Positions 9,392-18,279 are shown, counted from the stretch's first letter. The stretch: 52,777 bases of DNA from Roseibium sediminicola (GCF_023156505.1 NZ_JALNMJ010000030.1:1-52777); one strand, 5' to 3'. A program made the numbers and translations. Notes: generated by a model from the letters alone, not told the origin.

Positions 9392-10273
9392 TTAGACCTG
9401 TGGTGAAACTTCCATTCGATTCGCTGTCTCTTCTGTTGATTTCGGTAAAACGAGCTCGGCATGTCCCCCCGTGCCGACCGGGATATGTCCGCCGCCTGTC
9501 GAATAGATCGTGGCGCCGGTGGTGAACGTGTTTTCGGGACTGAGCAGGTGAAGGGCGAGAGAGGTCAGATCACCGGGCAGTCCGGCGCGGCCCACGGGAT
9601 TGGCAGTGCTTTGCAAACGGTCCCAGTCGGACGGGTCGCTGCGGCGGAACGCGTTTCTGTCTGTCTGGATCAGGCCGGGAGCAATGTTGTTGATCATGAT
9701 GCCCCGGCTGGCGGACTGAACGGCCAGGTTCTCGACCAGGTTTTTCATGGCTGCTTTGGTCATTGCGTAGATCGGCATTTCCGGCGAAGGCGAAACTTCC
9801 TGAATGGAGCCGATCGCCAGAATGCGCCCATATTCCGCCTGCGCCATGTGCGGCATTAGGGTCTGGAGCAATTCGATGTTGGATTGAAGATTGATCCGGA
9901 GCTGTTCAGACACATCCTTGGGCGTCTGCAGCAGGAAAGGCACATGGTATTGAATGGATGCGGACAGGACCAGCGTGTCGATGGCGCCCATTGCGTCGAG
10001 CGTTTTTGTGGCGAGCTGAGTGCCTCCATCCTCAAGCATCAGGTCCTGTTCAACGCAGGTTGCGCGGCCGCCATCGGCCTTTATCCGGCTGACCAGGCTC
10101 TGGGCCGCTTCCGCCCGGCCGAAGCGGCTATCGGCGGCGGCGCTGAAATTGACCGCAACGTCCGCGCTATGCATTGCAAGCTGGTAGGAAAGCTCCGCAG
10201 CAATTCCGCGGCTGCCGCCGGTCACAAGAACGCGGTGCCCGGTGAAGTCCCATTGCGTTGCTTTTCCCTGCAT
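9392..10273 (-). CDS. Short-chain dehydrogenase/reductase (probable sugar dehydrogenase)
   Basis: A 293-residue classical SDR. The nucleotide-binding turn is TGGSRGIAAE (third glycine replaced by Ala), followed by the structural motif, catalytic Ser in AIGSIQEVS, and the YAMTK catalytic Tyr-Lys pair. It probably oxidises a sugar to its lactone with NAD(P) as the first step of the inferred pathway. Two starts are possible: 10294, overlapping the upstream stop by 8 bases, or 10273, used here, with AGGAG upstream. Family members with the same motifs also reduce ketones, so direction is uncertain. Confidence 0.85.
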   Translation of the reverse strand: MQGKATQWDFTGHRVLVTGGSRGIAAELSYQLAMHSADVAVNFSAAADSRFGRAEAAQSLVSRIKADGGRATCVEQDLMLEDGGTQLATKTLDAMGAIDTLVLSASIQYHVPFLLQTPKDVSEQLRINLQSNIELLQTLMPHMAQAEYGRILAIGSIQEVSPSPEMPIYAMTKAAMKNLVENLAVQSASRGIMINNIAPGLIQTDRNAFRRSDPSDWDRLQSTANPVGRAGLPGDLTSLALHLLSPENTFTTGATIYSTGGGHIPVGTGGHAELVLPKSTEETANRMEVSPQV

Positions 10274-10286
10274 GTTTTTGTCGCTC

Positions 10287-11495
10287 CTATGCATCGGGAC
10301 CGGCTCCTGCCATGCCCGAAAAACTCAGCGCGCCGTCCGATCGCGCGGCGTTTAGGTCTTCCAGGGCGGCAATCTCGGGGACGAAACCAAGCCCTGGCGC
10401 ACTTTGCAGTTCGATCGCCCCATCGACGCAGCTGACCGTTGTCTTGCGGATTTCATCGAACTTCGGGGTCTCTCCGATCTGACGCTCAAGGATGAGAAAC
10501 GAGGGGGCGGCCAAAGCGACCTGTGTGGAGACGGCATCGAGAACCGGTCCGACCGGATTGTGCAGACTGGCAAAAACTTGCTTCGAGGCAGCAAGGCGAA
10601 GCATGGCCATACCGGCTGAAATTCCTGTCATCCTGAGATCGGGCAGAACCACGTCATGCCCTTCACAGGAAAGCACGTCCTGCATCTCTTCCAGGCGCGT
10701 TACGGTTTCAGCCCCTGCAAGCATCAACCCAGCCGCATTGGCGGTGTGGCGCAGGCTTCTCTGCTCGCGCGCCGACAAATGCATCATCGCGCAGGGTTCC
10801 TCGACCCAATAGACCCCAAGGGCGCCCAGTTCACCGAAAAGCGGTCCTGCCAGAAACGGACTGAACCGGGCATGGCAATCGACCATCAACCGCTGTCCGC
10901 CGCCGAGCTTCGCCTTAACGGCGGCAACGCGCTGCAGCCCCGAGTCGATCAACCTGGACTGCTCTTTCAAAGGCGTACGGTCCCAGCGAAGACCGTCGAA
11001 CGGGGCAATCTTGAGTGCCTGCGCCCCTGTCTCTTTCAAAATTCGCTCTGCGCGCTCGGCAAACCCTGTCGGCGAGCGGTCTGCGATCCCGCGATTGATA
11101 TTGGCGTAAAAAGGCACGTGGTCGCGCTCAGCTCCACCTAATAAGCAGTGGACCGGCGCCGATGCCAACCGACCGAGCCCATCAAGCCAGGCCTGTTCCA
11201 GCGACGAGGCGAATACGCCGCGGGCGCCTGACATGTCGGCCTGGAGGATGCGGTTGACTAGGTCCGCAAGATCGCGGGCGGGCTCGACCTTCAGGCTCGC
11301 CTGCAGCCTTGCGACAAGAGTGGCCAGGTCCGCTTCGCAGCCGAACAGGGTTGCCTCTCCCCAGCCGCTGACGCCGGAGGCAAAGCTTAGGCGCAGCAAA
11401 ATCCAGGTGGTTTTTGCGGAGATAGGGGCCTGGTAGGCCTCCACCGCCGTTACTTCAAACCGCCTATGAGTTTCCAAAAAACTCACTTCTTCCAC
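10287..11495 (-). CDS. Enolase-superfamily (mandelate racemase/MLE) dehydratase
   Basis: A 402-residue protein of the mandelate racemase/muconate-lactonizing group. Recognisable pieces are a capping domain (about 10-130), a lysine segment ALKIAPFDG, metal ligands in VDCHAR (Asp), VEEPCA (Glu) and AGAETV (Glu), and a C-terminal barrel histidine in LHNPVGP. This set resembles sugar-acid dehydratases, which turn an aldonate into a 2-keto-3-deoxy acid. It is the first gene of the leftward operon. The start is GTG 11495 or GTG 11486; neither has a well-spaced ribosome-binding site. It is distinct from the degenerate superfamily member at 16.2 kb. Confidence 0.85.
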   Translation of the reverse strand: MEEVSFLETHRRFEVTAVEAYQAPISAKTTWILLRLSFASGVSGWGEATLFGCEADLATLVARLQASLKVEPARDLADLVNRILQADMSGARGVFASSLEQAWLDGLGRLASAPVHCLLGGAERDHVPFYANINRGIADRSPTGFAERAERILKETGAQALKIAPFDGLRWDRTPLKEQSRLIDSGLQRVAAVKAKLGGGQRLMVDCHARFSPFLAGPLFGELGALGVYWVEEPCAMMHLSAREQRSLRHTANAAGLMLAGAETVTRLEEMQDVLSCEGHDVVLPDLRMTGISAGMAMLRLAASKQVFASLHNPVGPVLDAVSTQVALAAPSFLILERQIGETPKFDEIRKTTVSCVDGAIELQSAPGLGFVPEIAALEDLNAARSDGALSFSGMAGAGPDA

Positions 11496-11510
11496 CCTCT
11501 ATCGAAATTA

Positions 11511-11527
11511 GTTCCATAATACGGAAC
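11511..11527. promoter_or_regulatory. Putative IclR operator in divergent promoter region
   Basis: An interrupted palindrome, GTTCC-N7-GGAAC, in the roughly 110-bp gap between the catabolic operon and the iclR-type gene. Inverted TTCC/GGAA half-sites are typical of IclR-family operators. Assignment to the adjacent regulator is inference. Confidence 0.5.
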
Positions 11528-11602
11528 ATTTTTAATAGTGATTGTCAATATGTATCAATTTTAGAACTTGAACAGGCGAGCGAATGAAAATAGTTTCACG
11601 CT

Positions 11603-13237
11603 ATGACGCAGACAGATTCACTTCCCGAAAAAACCGCCCCGGAGGTCCCCGGCGCACAAGCGCTTGTGCGCGGCCTCGACGTTCTGATGACCATCGGCGC
11701 CGCACCGGCCCCGATGCGGTTCGCGGAATTGCAGAAGGCACTCGACATTCCAAAAGGGTCGCTGCACCGGTTGCTGGCCGCATTGCAGAGCCGGGAGCTG
11801 GTGCGGTTTGAAGAGCACGGCAAACGCTATGCGCTCGGGTCGAAAGTGTTCGACCTGGCTCGCCGGACAATCGACCAGTCTTCGGTCATCCGCGCCGCTA
11901 AGCCGGAAATCAGCCGCTTGTCGCGCCTGCTCAACCGGCCATGTTGCCTCTATGTGCAGGACGGGGAATTCGTCTTCGTGCTTTATTTCGAGGATCCTGA
12001 TGCGGGCAATGCCCGTGTCGTCAGGGTCTGGCCGCGCATTCGTGCGGCGACTTCGGCACCAGGGTTGGCCATCGCCGCGCGTCTTCCCCATCAAGAACGC
12101 AGCGGCAAAGCTATACCGGCTCTTGGCCAGGCGAAGGCGCTTGGTTATGCCTTGTCGAAGGATGATACCCAGTCGGTCGCCTCAGCGATCGTGGATTCCA
12201 GCGGCTACCCCGTTGCAGCACTTTGCTGTCATTTTGAGACCAGTCCGGAACGAGCAGAGGAACTTCATGAAACCGGGCGACTGGTGAAGGAAGCTGCGCA
12301 GCGGGCATCCGGCAATGTTTCGTGTACTGACAGCCCTGCCAAATTGCCCCCCAAGCCGGAGAAAATTGAAGTTGAGCTCCAGGTTCTCAATACCGGGCGC
12401 GACTTCATGGGAGAAAACCCGATCTGGTGTCCGGTTGAAAATAGACTTTGGTGGCTGGACATCTTAGCGCCTGCGTTACGCTGGCTCGACGATGGCACGT
12501 TTCAGCCAAACCGGATTTTACTTGAGGACCTGACGGGTGGGCTAAGCTTGACTGAAAGTGGGCGCCTTTTACTTGCAGGACGGCAAGGCATCCAGCTGCT
12601 CGACCCCAAGAGCGGACAGGTTACACTGCTGTTCGATCCGGAAGAAGACAAACCGGACAACCGCTTCAACTCGGCGGGCCTCGACCGGGACGGCAATCTG
12701 TGGGTTGGCACCATGCCGCTCGACAACGCCACGGGAACTGGCAGCCTCTACCGGATCAGTGCGGATCTGTCCGTCGATGTGATGCTTGAAAATGCCGGAT
12801 TGCCCAAGAATCCGGCCCTGTCTCCCGATGGAAAATGGCTTTACCTGTCCGACGGCAAAAGTGGCGCGCTCTGCAAGTATCCGCTTCTGGAAAATGGTAC
12901 ACTCGGCAATAGAAACATTCTCGTGCAGGGGTCACCGGAAACTGGTCTTCCGAACGGTATCGCAGTCGATACCGAGGGCTTTGTCTGGGCCTCGATGTAT
13001 GGCGGATGGTCGGTCAACCGCTATTCGCCTGATGGTACTTTGGATCGCAAGATCGATCTACCGGTCCCTATGCCAACAGCACTCACGTTTGGTGGTCCCG
13101 AGTTAAAAACCCTTTACGTGACATCGACCTATCTGCGCATGCCGGCAGGTTACTCGAGTATTGCGCCACAGGCCGGCAACCTAATCCGTATTGAAACCGA
13201 AGTCATCGGCATGCCAGCTGTGCGTTTTGGTTTGTAA
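11603..13237 (+). CDS. IclR-type regulator fused to an SMP-30/gluconolactonase domain
   Basis: A 544-residue two-part protein. Residues about 18-80 are an IclR winged helix (ALDIPKGSLHRLLAALQSREL), and about 95-230 an IclR effector domain. About 255-540 form a complete SMP-30 beta-propeller. Of the four metal-ligand positions, Glu271 (GENPIW) and Asn356 remain. The third aligns to Lys402 (LPKNPAL; usually Asn) and the fourth to Asn451 (LPNGIAVD; usually Asp). The propeller is therefore probably a ligand sensor, not a lactonase. It diverges from the catabolic operon and is likely its repressor or activator, responding to a lactone or sugar acid. The free paralogue starts 4 bases after its stop. 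Confidence 0.88.
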   Translation: MTQTDSLPEKTAPEVPGAQALVRGLDVLMTIGAAPAPMRFAELQKALDIPKGSLHRLLAALQSRELVRFEEHGKRYALGSKVFDLARRTIDQSSVIRAAKPEISRLSRLLNRPCCLYVQDGEFVFVLYFEDPDAGNARVVRVWPRIRAATSAPGLAIAARLPHQERSGKAIPALGQAKALGYALSKDDTQSVASAIVDSSGYPVAALCCHFETSPERAEELHETGRLVKEAAQRASGNVSCTDSPAKLPPKPEKIEVELQVLNTGRDFMGENPIWCPVENRLWWLDILAPALRWLDDGTFQPNRILLEDLTGGLSLTESGRLLLAGRQGIQLLDPKSGQVTLLFDPEEDKPDNRFNSAGLDRDGNLWVGTMPLDNATGTGSLYRISADLSVDVMLENAGLPKNPALSPDGKWLYLSDGKSGALCKYPLLENGTLGNRNILVQGSPETGLPNGIAVDTEGFVWASMYGGWSVNRYSPDGTLDRKIDLPVPMPTALTFGGPELKTLYVTSTYLRMPAGYSSIAPQAGNLIRIETEVIGMPAVRFGL

Positions 13238-13241
13238 GCTG

Positions 13242-14111
13242 ATGACCTTTCAGCTTCTTTCAAATCCTCACGCCATTACCGGAGAGTCTCCGCTGTGGGA
13301 TCCCACCCGCCAATGTCTGTGGTGGATTGATATTCAGGCGCAGCGTCTTCTGTGCACCAATATGGAAGGCACGACACGTGCCACGCTTCTCCCCTGGCAA
13401 CCCGGCTTTGTCGCGCTTGGGGAAAGCGGAAAACTTGTCATTGGCCTTGAAACGGGGCTTTTCGTCCATCATCCTGAAAACGGCTCCCTGCAGCAGGTCA
13501 GCGACACCGAAACTGACCGTGTCACCGTACGGTTGAACGACGGCAAGCCTGACGCCCAGGGGCGGCTCTGGTTTGGTTCGATGGATATGACCGGTGAGGG
13601 CCGTGCGATTGGCCGACTCTATCGACGCGACACGGACGGCAGCATCCATACGGTTCGCGAGAATATCCTTGTTCCAAATGCTATCGCACCGCATCCCGAT
13701 GGAACCGGTCTCACCTTTGTAGACACGCCATCCCGGCGTCTGGAGTTCCTTCGCACTGGCCCGGCAAGTGGCGAGGTCCAATCTGCGCACGTTGTGCATG
13801 AGTTCGAGGATGGTGCCCATCCGGACGGTGCCTGTTTCGATCGCGATGGCCACCTTTGGGTCGCCGTGATCGGTGAAGGCGATGTTCGCAAATTGTCGCT
13901 CGGTGAAGGCGAACTGGAGCGGCTAAGCGTTCCTGCAACGCGCCCGACAATGCCAATCCTTGGCGGTCCTCAGGGGCGCACGCTTTTTGTCACCAATCAA
14001 AGGCGATTTTTGAACGTTGCGCAACTGGACGAGCAAGCCTCGGCCGGGGGGGTCTTGACGAAAGAAGATGTTGCGCCCGCAGCGCCCGTCTTCAGGGTGC
14101 TTGGTGTCTAG
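13242..14111 (+). CDS. SMP-30/gluconolactonase family lactonase
   Basis: A 289-residue six-bladed propeller enzyme that would hydrolyse a sugar lactone to the acid using a divalent metal. All four ligand positions are intact: Glu15 (GESPLW), Asn99 (RLNDGK), Asn146 (VPNAIA) and Asp195 (HPDGAC). ATG 13242 is chosen because it directly follows the stop of the fused regulator and begins the conserved domain; a longer frame would overlap that gene. It is co-transcribed with the regulator and probably acts between the SDR and the enolase-superfamily dehydratase. Confidence 0.88.
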   Translation: MTFQLLSNPHAITGESPLWDPTRQCLWWIDIQAQRLLCTNMEGTTRATLLPWQPGFVALGESGKLVIGLETGLFVHHPENGSLQQVSDTETDRVTVRLNDGKPDAQGRLWFGSMDMTGEGRAIGRLYRRDTDGSIHTVRENILVPNAIAPHPDGTGLTFVDTPSRRLEFLRTGPASGEVQSAHVVHEFEDGAHPDGACFDRDGHLWVAVIGEGDVRKLSLGEGELERLSVPATRPTMPILGGPQGRTLFVTNQRRFLNVAQLDEQASAGGVLTKEDVAPAAPVFRVLGV

Positions 14112-14126
14112 GTCTCTGTGAGTTAG

Positions 14127-14432
14127 TCACTCAAGGCAGGGGCCGATACTGACATAGTCATTATCCGGATCACTGATCAGGTGATCGAATACACGCTCCC
14201 AAACCCCGGCCTTCGCCCAGCGAGTAATGTGCTTGTGGGCGGTCTTCCACTTGCCGTGGCGCTCAGGCAGGTCATTCCAGTGAGGACCGGGCCGCAACAC
14301 CTGCGGCACACTATTGACGAAAATGAGATTGTCGTTCCCGGAACGGCCCGGATCACCAGCCTTGCCGGGCAAGACATCTGCGATCCAATTGCATTGTTCC
14401 CGAGTTAGTTCGTAGTGTTTGGGTCGCGACAT
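14127..14432 (-). pseudogene. IS5-family transposase fragment
   Basis: About 100 residues matching the N-terminal part of IS5-type transposases (RPKHYELTREQCNWIADVLP, then HWNDLPERHGKWKTAHKHITRW). The similarity breaks off after NDYVSI, where the catalytic DDE half should begin. No partner fragment or inverted repeats were found nearby. A decayed remnant between the SMP-30 gene and the aldehyde dehydrogenase promoter. Confidence 0.75.
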
Positions 14433-14472
14433 TCAGAATGACGCGGCTCTGGCGAGCAACATGATTCACAGA

Positions 14473-14511
14473 TTGACACATGCGTCATTACGTTACATGT
14501 TAGTAACGTAA
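14473..14511 (+). promoter_or_regulatory. Promoter with TetR-type operator upstream of aldehyde dehydrogenase
   Basis: A perfect 9-bp inverted repeat, TTACGTTAC-N6-GTAACGTAA, spans 14488-14511. A TTGACA -35 box lies at 14473-14478, and the operator covers where the -10 box should be (17-18 bases on), so binding would block transcription. The core ACGTTAC-N6-GTAACGT recurs with identical spacing at 21857-21876. The TetR gene downstream in the same unit is the likely binder, giving autoregulation. Confidence 0.7.
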
Positions 14512-14535
14512 TAATCGAACATATGGAGCTGCGGA

Positions 14536-16020
14536 ATGCATTCCCTCAACGTCTCGCATTTTTATGCCGGAGAAGAACAACAATCGCTGTCATCGAAACG
14601 CTTTGAAAGTGTGAATCCGGCAAGCGGCACCAAATATGCGATGGTCGAATATGGCACCGACGACGACGTAAGTGCCGCGGTTGAAAACGCACATTCGACC
14701 TTTGTCAGCGGCATCTGGTCCAAAAGACCGCCGGCAGAACGTGCACAAGCTCTGCGAAAGCTGGCTGCGGACATCGAGCTGCGCATCAACTTCTTAGCCA
14801 TGATGGAAATGCGGGACTGTGGCAAACCCATGGTCAACGCGAGAAGGGATGTGATGAGAGCTTCCAGCCTTGTTTCGTATTTTTCCTCGCTGCCTGAACA
14901 GGCTCTAGGCTCTGTCTATGCAGACGATCCTGGCTACCACTCATATTCTACTCGAGAACCTTATGGTGTCGTGGCTTCCATTTTGCCATGGAATTTACCG
15001 TTCTTGTTCGCCGTCTGGAAGTCGATACCGGCTCTTGCCCTTGGAAATTCGGTGGTCTTGAAACCCTCGGAAGAAACACCAGTAACTGCCATCGAATTCG
15101 CCAAACTTTGCCTTTTAGCCGGCATTCCAGCCGGCGTCGTCAATGTGGTCCAGGGTGATGGCGTCACCGGAGAAGTTTTGGTTCAGCATCCTCTCGTCAA
15201 GAAGATCACATTCACCGGCAGCACGGCTGTTGGCCGAAAAATCCTTTCGAGCACTGCAGGGCAGGTCAAGGGCGCACATCTGGAGCTAGGCGGAAAAACA
15301 GCCAACATTGTGTTCAATGATGCGGATATTGATGCCGCAGTTGACGGTGCGCTTTTTTCCAGTTTCTGGAACACAGGCCAGATCTGTACATCAGGAACAC
15401 GCTTACTATTACAGCAAGAAATCGCTCCAGCATTCCTGAGCAAGCTCGAGCAGCGTTTGAAGAAAACGGTGACTGTAGGAGATCCGGCTCGAGCCGAGAC
15501 ACAGGTGGGACCACTCGTTTCAAAGCGTCAATACGACAAGGTCCGGGAATATATTGATCTAGGCGTTTCAGAGGGTGCAACCCTCAAGTTTGGCGGGGAT
15601 GCGCCCGTGATCGCAGGATGCGAAAGCGGCTATTTCCTCAATCCGACACTCTTCACAGATGTCACAAGTGACATGCGGATTGCGCAAGAGGAGATCTTCG
15701 GTCCTATCACATGCGTCCTGACGTTCAAGACGGAACAGGATGCGGTGGATATCGCAAATGACACTGAGTTTGGACTGGCAGCGACCATTTGGACTTCCGA
15801 TCTTGCCCGATCCAGGCGGCTTTCGGAGAACTTGAATGCGGGAATTCTCTGGACCAATTGCATCAACCGTATCCGCTGGAACATTCCTTACGAGGGACAC
15901 GGACTGAGCGGAATGGGCGAAGACCTTGGAACAGAGTGTATTCGCACATTTACCAAACTTAAAACCAACCAGGTGAACGTCAGCGGCGTGACGAACGTTG
16001 CTTTTCCGGTTGCCATGTAA
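14536..16020 (+). CDS. NAD(P)-dependent aldehyde dehydrogenase
   Basis: A 494-residue member of the aldehyde dehydrogenase superfamily, oxidising an aldehyde to the acid. Visible motifs are PWNLPF and KPSEETP (cofactor and substrate pocket), FTGSTAVG (Rossmann loop), the general-base Glu in LELGGKTA, and the nucleophilic Cys in NTGQICTSG. Length is normal for the family. It most resembles betaine-aldehyde-type enzymes, but substrate cannot be read from the sequence. It is the first gene of a TetR-controlled unit and could oxidise the aldehyde released by the aldolase encoded at 1.5 kb or one made by the second locus. Confidence 0.93.
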   Translation: MHSLNVSHFYAGEEQQSLSSKRFESVNPASGTKYAMVEYGTDDDVSAAVENAHSTFVSGIWSKRPPAERAQALRKLAADIELRINFLAMMEMRDCGKPMVNARRDVMRASSLVSYFSSLPEQALGSVYADDPGYHSYSTREPYGVVASILPWNLPFLFAVWKSIPALALGNSVVLKPSEETPVTAIEFAKLCLLAGIPAGVVNVVQGDGVTGEVLVQHPLVKKITFTGSTAVGRKILSSTAGQVKGAHLELGGKTANIVFNDADIDAAVDGALFSSFWNTGQICTSGTRLLLQQEIAPAFLSKLEQRLKKTVTVGDPARAETQVGPLVSKRQYDKVREYIDLGVSEGATLKFGGDAPVIAGCESGYFLNPTLFTDVTSDMRIAQEEIFGPITCVLTFKTEQDAVDIANDTEFGLAATIWTSDLARSRRLSENLNAGILWTNCINRIRWNIPYEGHGLSGMGEDLGTECIRTFTKLKTNQVNVSGVTNVAFPVAM

Positions 16021-16167
16021 ACTTGTCGTGCTACCGCGTGGTCTGGCAACAGAATCCTCTGTTGCTCGACTCCCGTTGATTATTTCACGGCTTTGACATC
16101 TTGAGCGCACATAAGGCAATAATGTTTCTCTACAACTCTATCTAGACTTAGGAAATGGTGTTTTGAA

Positions 16168-17094
16168 TTGATTTTCACCGAATTTAAAAGTTCATTGGTT
16201 TCAAGGACTGGTCTAAATGGCGCAAAGTTCGAATATATCGAGATTGAGCTCCATACTGATCAGTATTGTGGCCGTTCGGAAGTTTGCCCTGTTGGCTTTC
16301 AAGGAGAGACTTGTTCTTCGACCCTCAAAGAACTCCAGGAAATACGACAGCTCCTCAAAACCGGCATCACCAGGGCTGAGCTCAATGACATCTTTCCTGC
16401 AACAGCGGCCAGATGTGCTCTGGATTGCGCCATCTGGGATATCAGGCGCCAAGAAAAGGTATCATCAAACGAATATCTGTTGGACGTCTCCTACCGCATG
16501 GCTCTCAACAAGACCGCGTTCCCGGCAAATAATATTTCCGCGGCTGCAACAAACAGCATGGTTTTTCTGTCTTGCGCCCCAGAAAATGCCAGTCGGAAGC
16601 TAGCGGAATTTCGAGATCTCAATCCGCAGGGCAAGGTGCTTCTGGATTTTAGCGAGCCTGTTCCTCCCGAGGATTTACCTGAGATGCTTGCCGGGCTGTC
16701 CAGCGATGGACCGGAGCTGATATGTGGAGCGACGTCTCGTTATACCATCTTGGCCGAGGGCATTGCAGCTTCACTTGACAAGCTGTGTGCTCCCGCCGCT
16801 TTCTGCACTTCTTCCGACTTGCAGCGTCTCGGTTCCCGATTTGGTTGGATCGAACTCTCCCTGGAGGCTGCAGGAGGATTTACGGAGGCTCGCAAAGCGG
16901 CCCTGGCGGCGCGCTCGGCAAAGTTCAACGTCCTGATCCGGTCTAATGCGGCTAGCGCTAAAGGGTTGTTGCCCGTTGCAGCGCTTGCCGAATTTGCCGA
17001 CATTGTCCTTTTGGAAAATGTGGATACTTCCCGAGACCCCTGTCCGCAGGGTCTGTCATTTGACGGTACGGCGGCTATTGTCTGTGAAGCTTGA
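16168..17094 (+). CDS. Degenerate enolase-superfamily protein (dipeptide-epimerase-like)
   Basis: About 308 residues with the capping-domain motif TAARCALDCAIWDIRRQ of dipeptide epimerases and the barrel segment LSLEAAGGFTEARKAAL. Aligned by eye to that family, only the first metal-ligand Asp survives (VLLDFSE). The KxK catalytic segment is gone; the second and third ligand positions read ICGAT and FCTSS; the second catalytic Lys is Ser. It is therefore probably not an active epimerase or dehydratase. The frame is intact, suggesting a retained non-catalytic role or recent decay. The first usable start is TTG 16168 with AGGA 14 bases upstream, a weak choice. Confidence 0.65.
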   Translation: MIFTEFKSSLVSRTGLNGAKFEYIEIELHTDQYCGRSEVCPVGFQGETCSSTLKELQEIRQLLKTGITRAELNDIFPATAARCALDCAIWDIRRQEKVSSNEYLLDVSYRMALNKTAFPANNISAAATNSMVFLSCAPENASRKLAEFRDLNPQGKVLLDFSEPVPPEDLPEMLAGLSSDGPELICGATSRYTILAEGIAASLDKLCAPAAFCTSSDLQRLGSRFGWIELSLEAAGGFTEARKAALAARSAKFNVLIRSNAASAKGLLPVAALAEFADIVLLENVDTSRDPCPQGLSFDGTAAIVCEA

Positions 17095-17124
17095 CGAAAA
17101 TCAGAAAAAGCAGCCTCTAAGAAG

Positions 17125-17742
17125 ATGAGCACAAAAAAGAGCCAGTCAAAGGTCGGCCGTCCTAGGAACCAGAATCTTGAAGCGGCCTTTCTGAATGCAA
17201 CGGTCAAGGTGATCGGAGACAAGGGATATCGCGACCTAACGCTCTCGGATGTTGCGGAAGAAGCAGGCTCCAGCCGTCCCGCGCTTTATCGGCGCTGGAG
17301 TTCCAAGCAGGGCCTGGTCGTTGACACGCTTTCAATGCTCTTCAAGGAAGCGATCCCGGAAGTCCCTGACACCGGCTCACCGCAAGTCGACGTAGCGACC
17401 ATGCTGAAGGGTTTTACGGCCCTGCTGCGCAAGAACAATGGATATCTCGTCCTAGTCAATCTGATACCCGAACTTCGTCGCGACAACGAATTGGGAAACC
17501 TCTTCAAGAAGATTGAAATAGGCCGTCGCTTGTTTCTGGTGAAAGCGATACTGCGCGGGCAGTCGCGCGATCTGATCGACCCGGCTCTCGATATCGACTT
17601 GGCGATCGACAGGATGCTTGGCGCCATCTATTTCCGTCTCATTTTTCGCGATGGCATTCCGCCGGATGAGGTAATCGACGAGATCGCTCGCGCAACCCTC
17701 CCGCCGTCAGAGCCATTTTGCTCAGGGACGAACAGGACTTGA
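17125..17742 (+). CDS. TetR-family transcriptional regulator
   Basis: A 205-residue regulator with an N-terminal TetR helix-turn-helix (about 18-64: TLSDVAEEAGSSRPALYRRWSSKQ) and a helical ligand-binding domain. It begins 30 bases after the enolase-like gene and ends 3 bases before the RidA gene, so the four genes form one unit. The matching inverted repeats in front of the unit and between 21.8 and 21.9 kb are its probable operators. The ligand is unknown. Confidence 0.92.
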   Translation: MSTKKSQSKVGRPRNQNLEAAFLNATVKVIGDKGYRDLTLSDVAEEAGSSRPALYRRWSSKQGLVVDTLSMLFKEAIPEVPDTGSPQVDVATMLKGFTALLRKNNGYLVLVNLIPELRRDNELGNLFKKIEIGRRLFLVKAILRGQSRDLIDPALDIDLAIDRMLGAIYFRLIFRDGIPPDEVIDEIARATLPPSEPFCSGTNRT

Positions 17743-17745
17743 TCC

Positions 17746-18219
17746 ATGCAAGACGCTTCATGCCCCGTTGAATCCAGGCTGAATGCACTGGCTCTGTATC
17801 TGCCAAATGATCCGCAACCTAACGGCAGATACAAGACCTGGACCCAACACAACGGCCTATTTACAACCTCTGGCCAGCTTTCCAGGGTCGACGGAGACGT
17901 CATTCGAGGCCATCTTGGGCCGGACGACCCGATCGATGATGCCCGCAGGGCGGCGCAGGTCTGCATGCTGCGTTGCCTCGCGCTCATTAAGCTCGCTCGT
18001 GGAACGCTGGATTGCATTGAGCAGGTTGCAACAGTCACAGGCTATGTAAACGCCGCGAGCGGTTTCACGCAGCATTCGAAGGTGATCGACGCCGCTTCGG
18101 AAATTCTGTTGGAGCTCTACGGGGATCGCGGGCGCCACGTTCGAACCGCGATCGGTGCATCGAGTCTGCCTGACGGGGGGCTGGTTGAACTGCAGCTTAC
18201 CGCTTACTTGACCGATTGA
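17746..18219 (+). CDS. RidA/YjgF-family protein
   Basis: A 157-residue protein of the RidA (YjgF/L-PSP) superfamily, which includes imine/enamine deaminases. The N-terminal stretch LALYLPNDPQPNGRY, the core TSGQLSRVDGDVIRG and the C-terminal RTAIGASSLPDGGLVELQ fit the subgroup with a long N-terminus. The Arg of VRTAIG occupies the catalytic arginine position of active RidA proteins. It is translated almost directly after the TetR gene. In the pathway it could remove a reactive imine intermediate or process an amide-like metabolite. Confidence 0.85.
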   Translation: MQDASCPVESRLNALALYLPNDPQPNGRYKTWTQHNGLFTTSGQLSRVDGDVIRGHLGPDDPIDDARRAAQVCMLRCLALIKLARGTLDCIEQVATVTGYVNAASGFTQHSKVIDAASEILLELYGDRGRHVRTAIGASSLPDGGLVELQLTAYLTD

Positions 18220-18243
18220 TGCAGACTAGCTGAGAAAAAGAAC

Positions 18244-18267
18244 ACCGCACTGGCTGGCCAGTGCGGT
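18244..18267 (-). terminator. Terminator between convergent operons
   Basis: A perfect 11-bp stem with a 2-base loop (ACCGCACTGGC-TG-GCCAGTGCGGT). On the minus strand it is followed by a T-rich tract, fitting termination of the unit upstream of it, and it may also stop the RidA transcript on the plus strand. Confidence 0.75.
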
Positions 18268-18279
18268 TCGATTCGTGGA

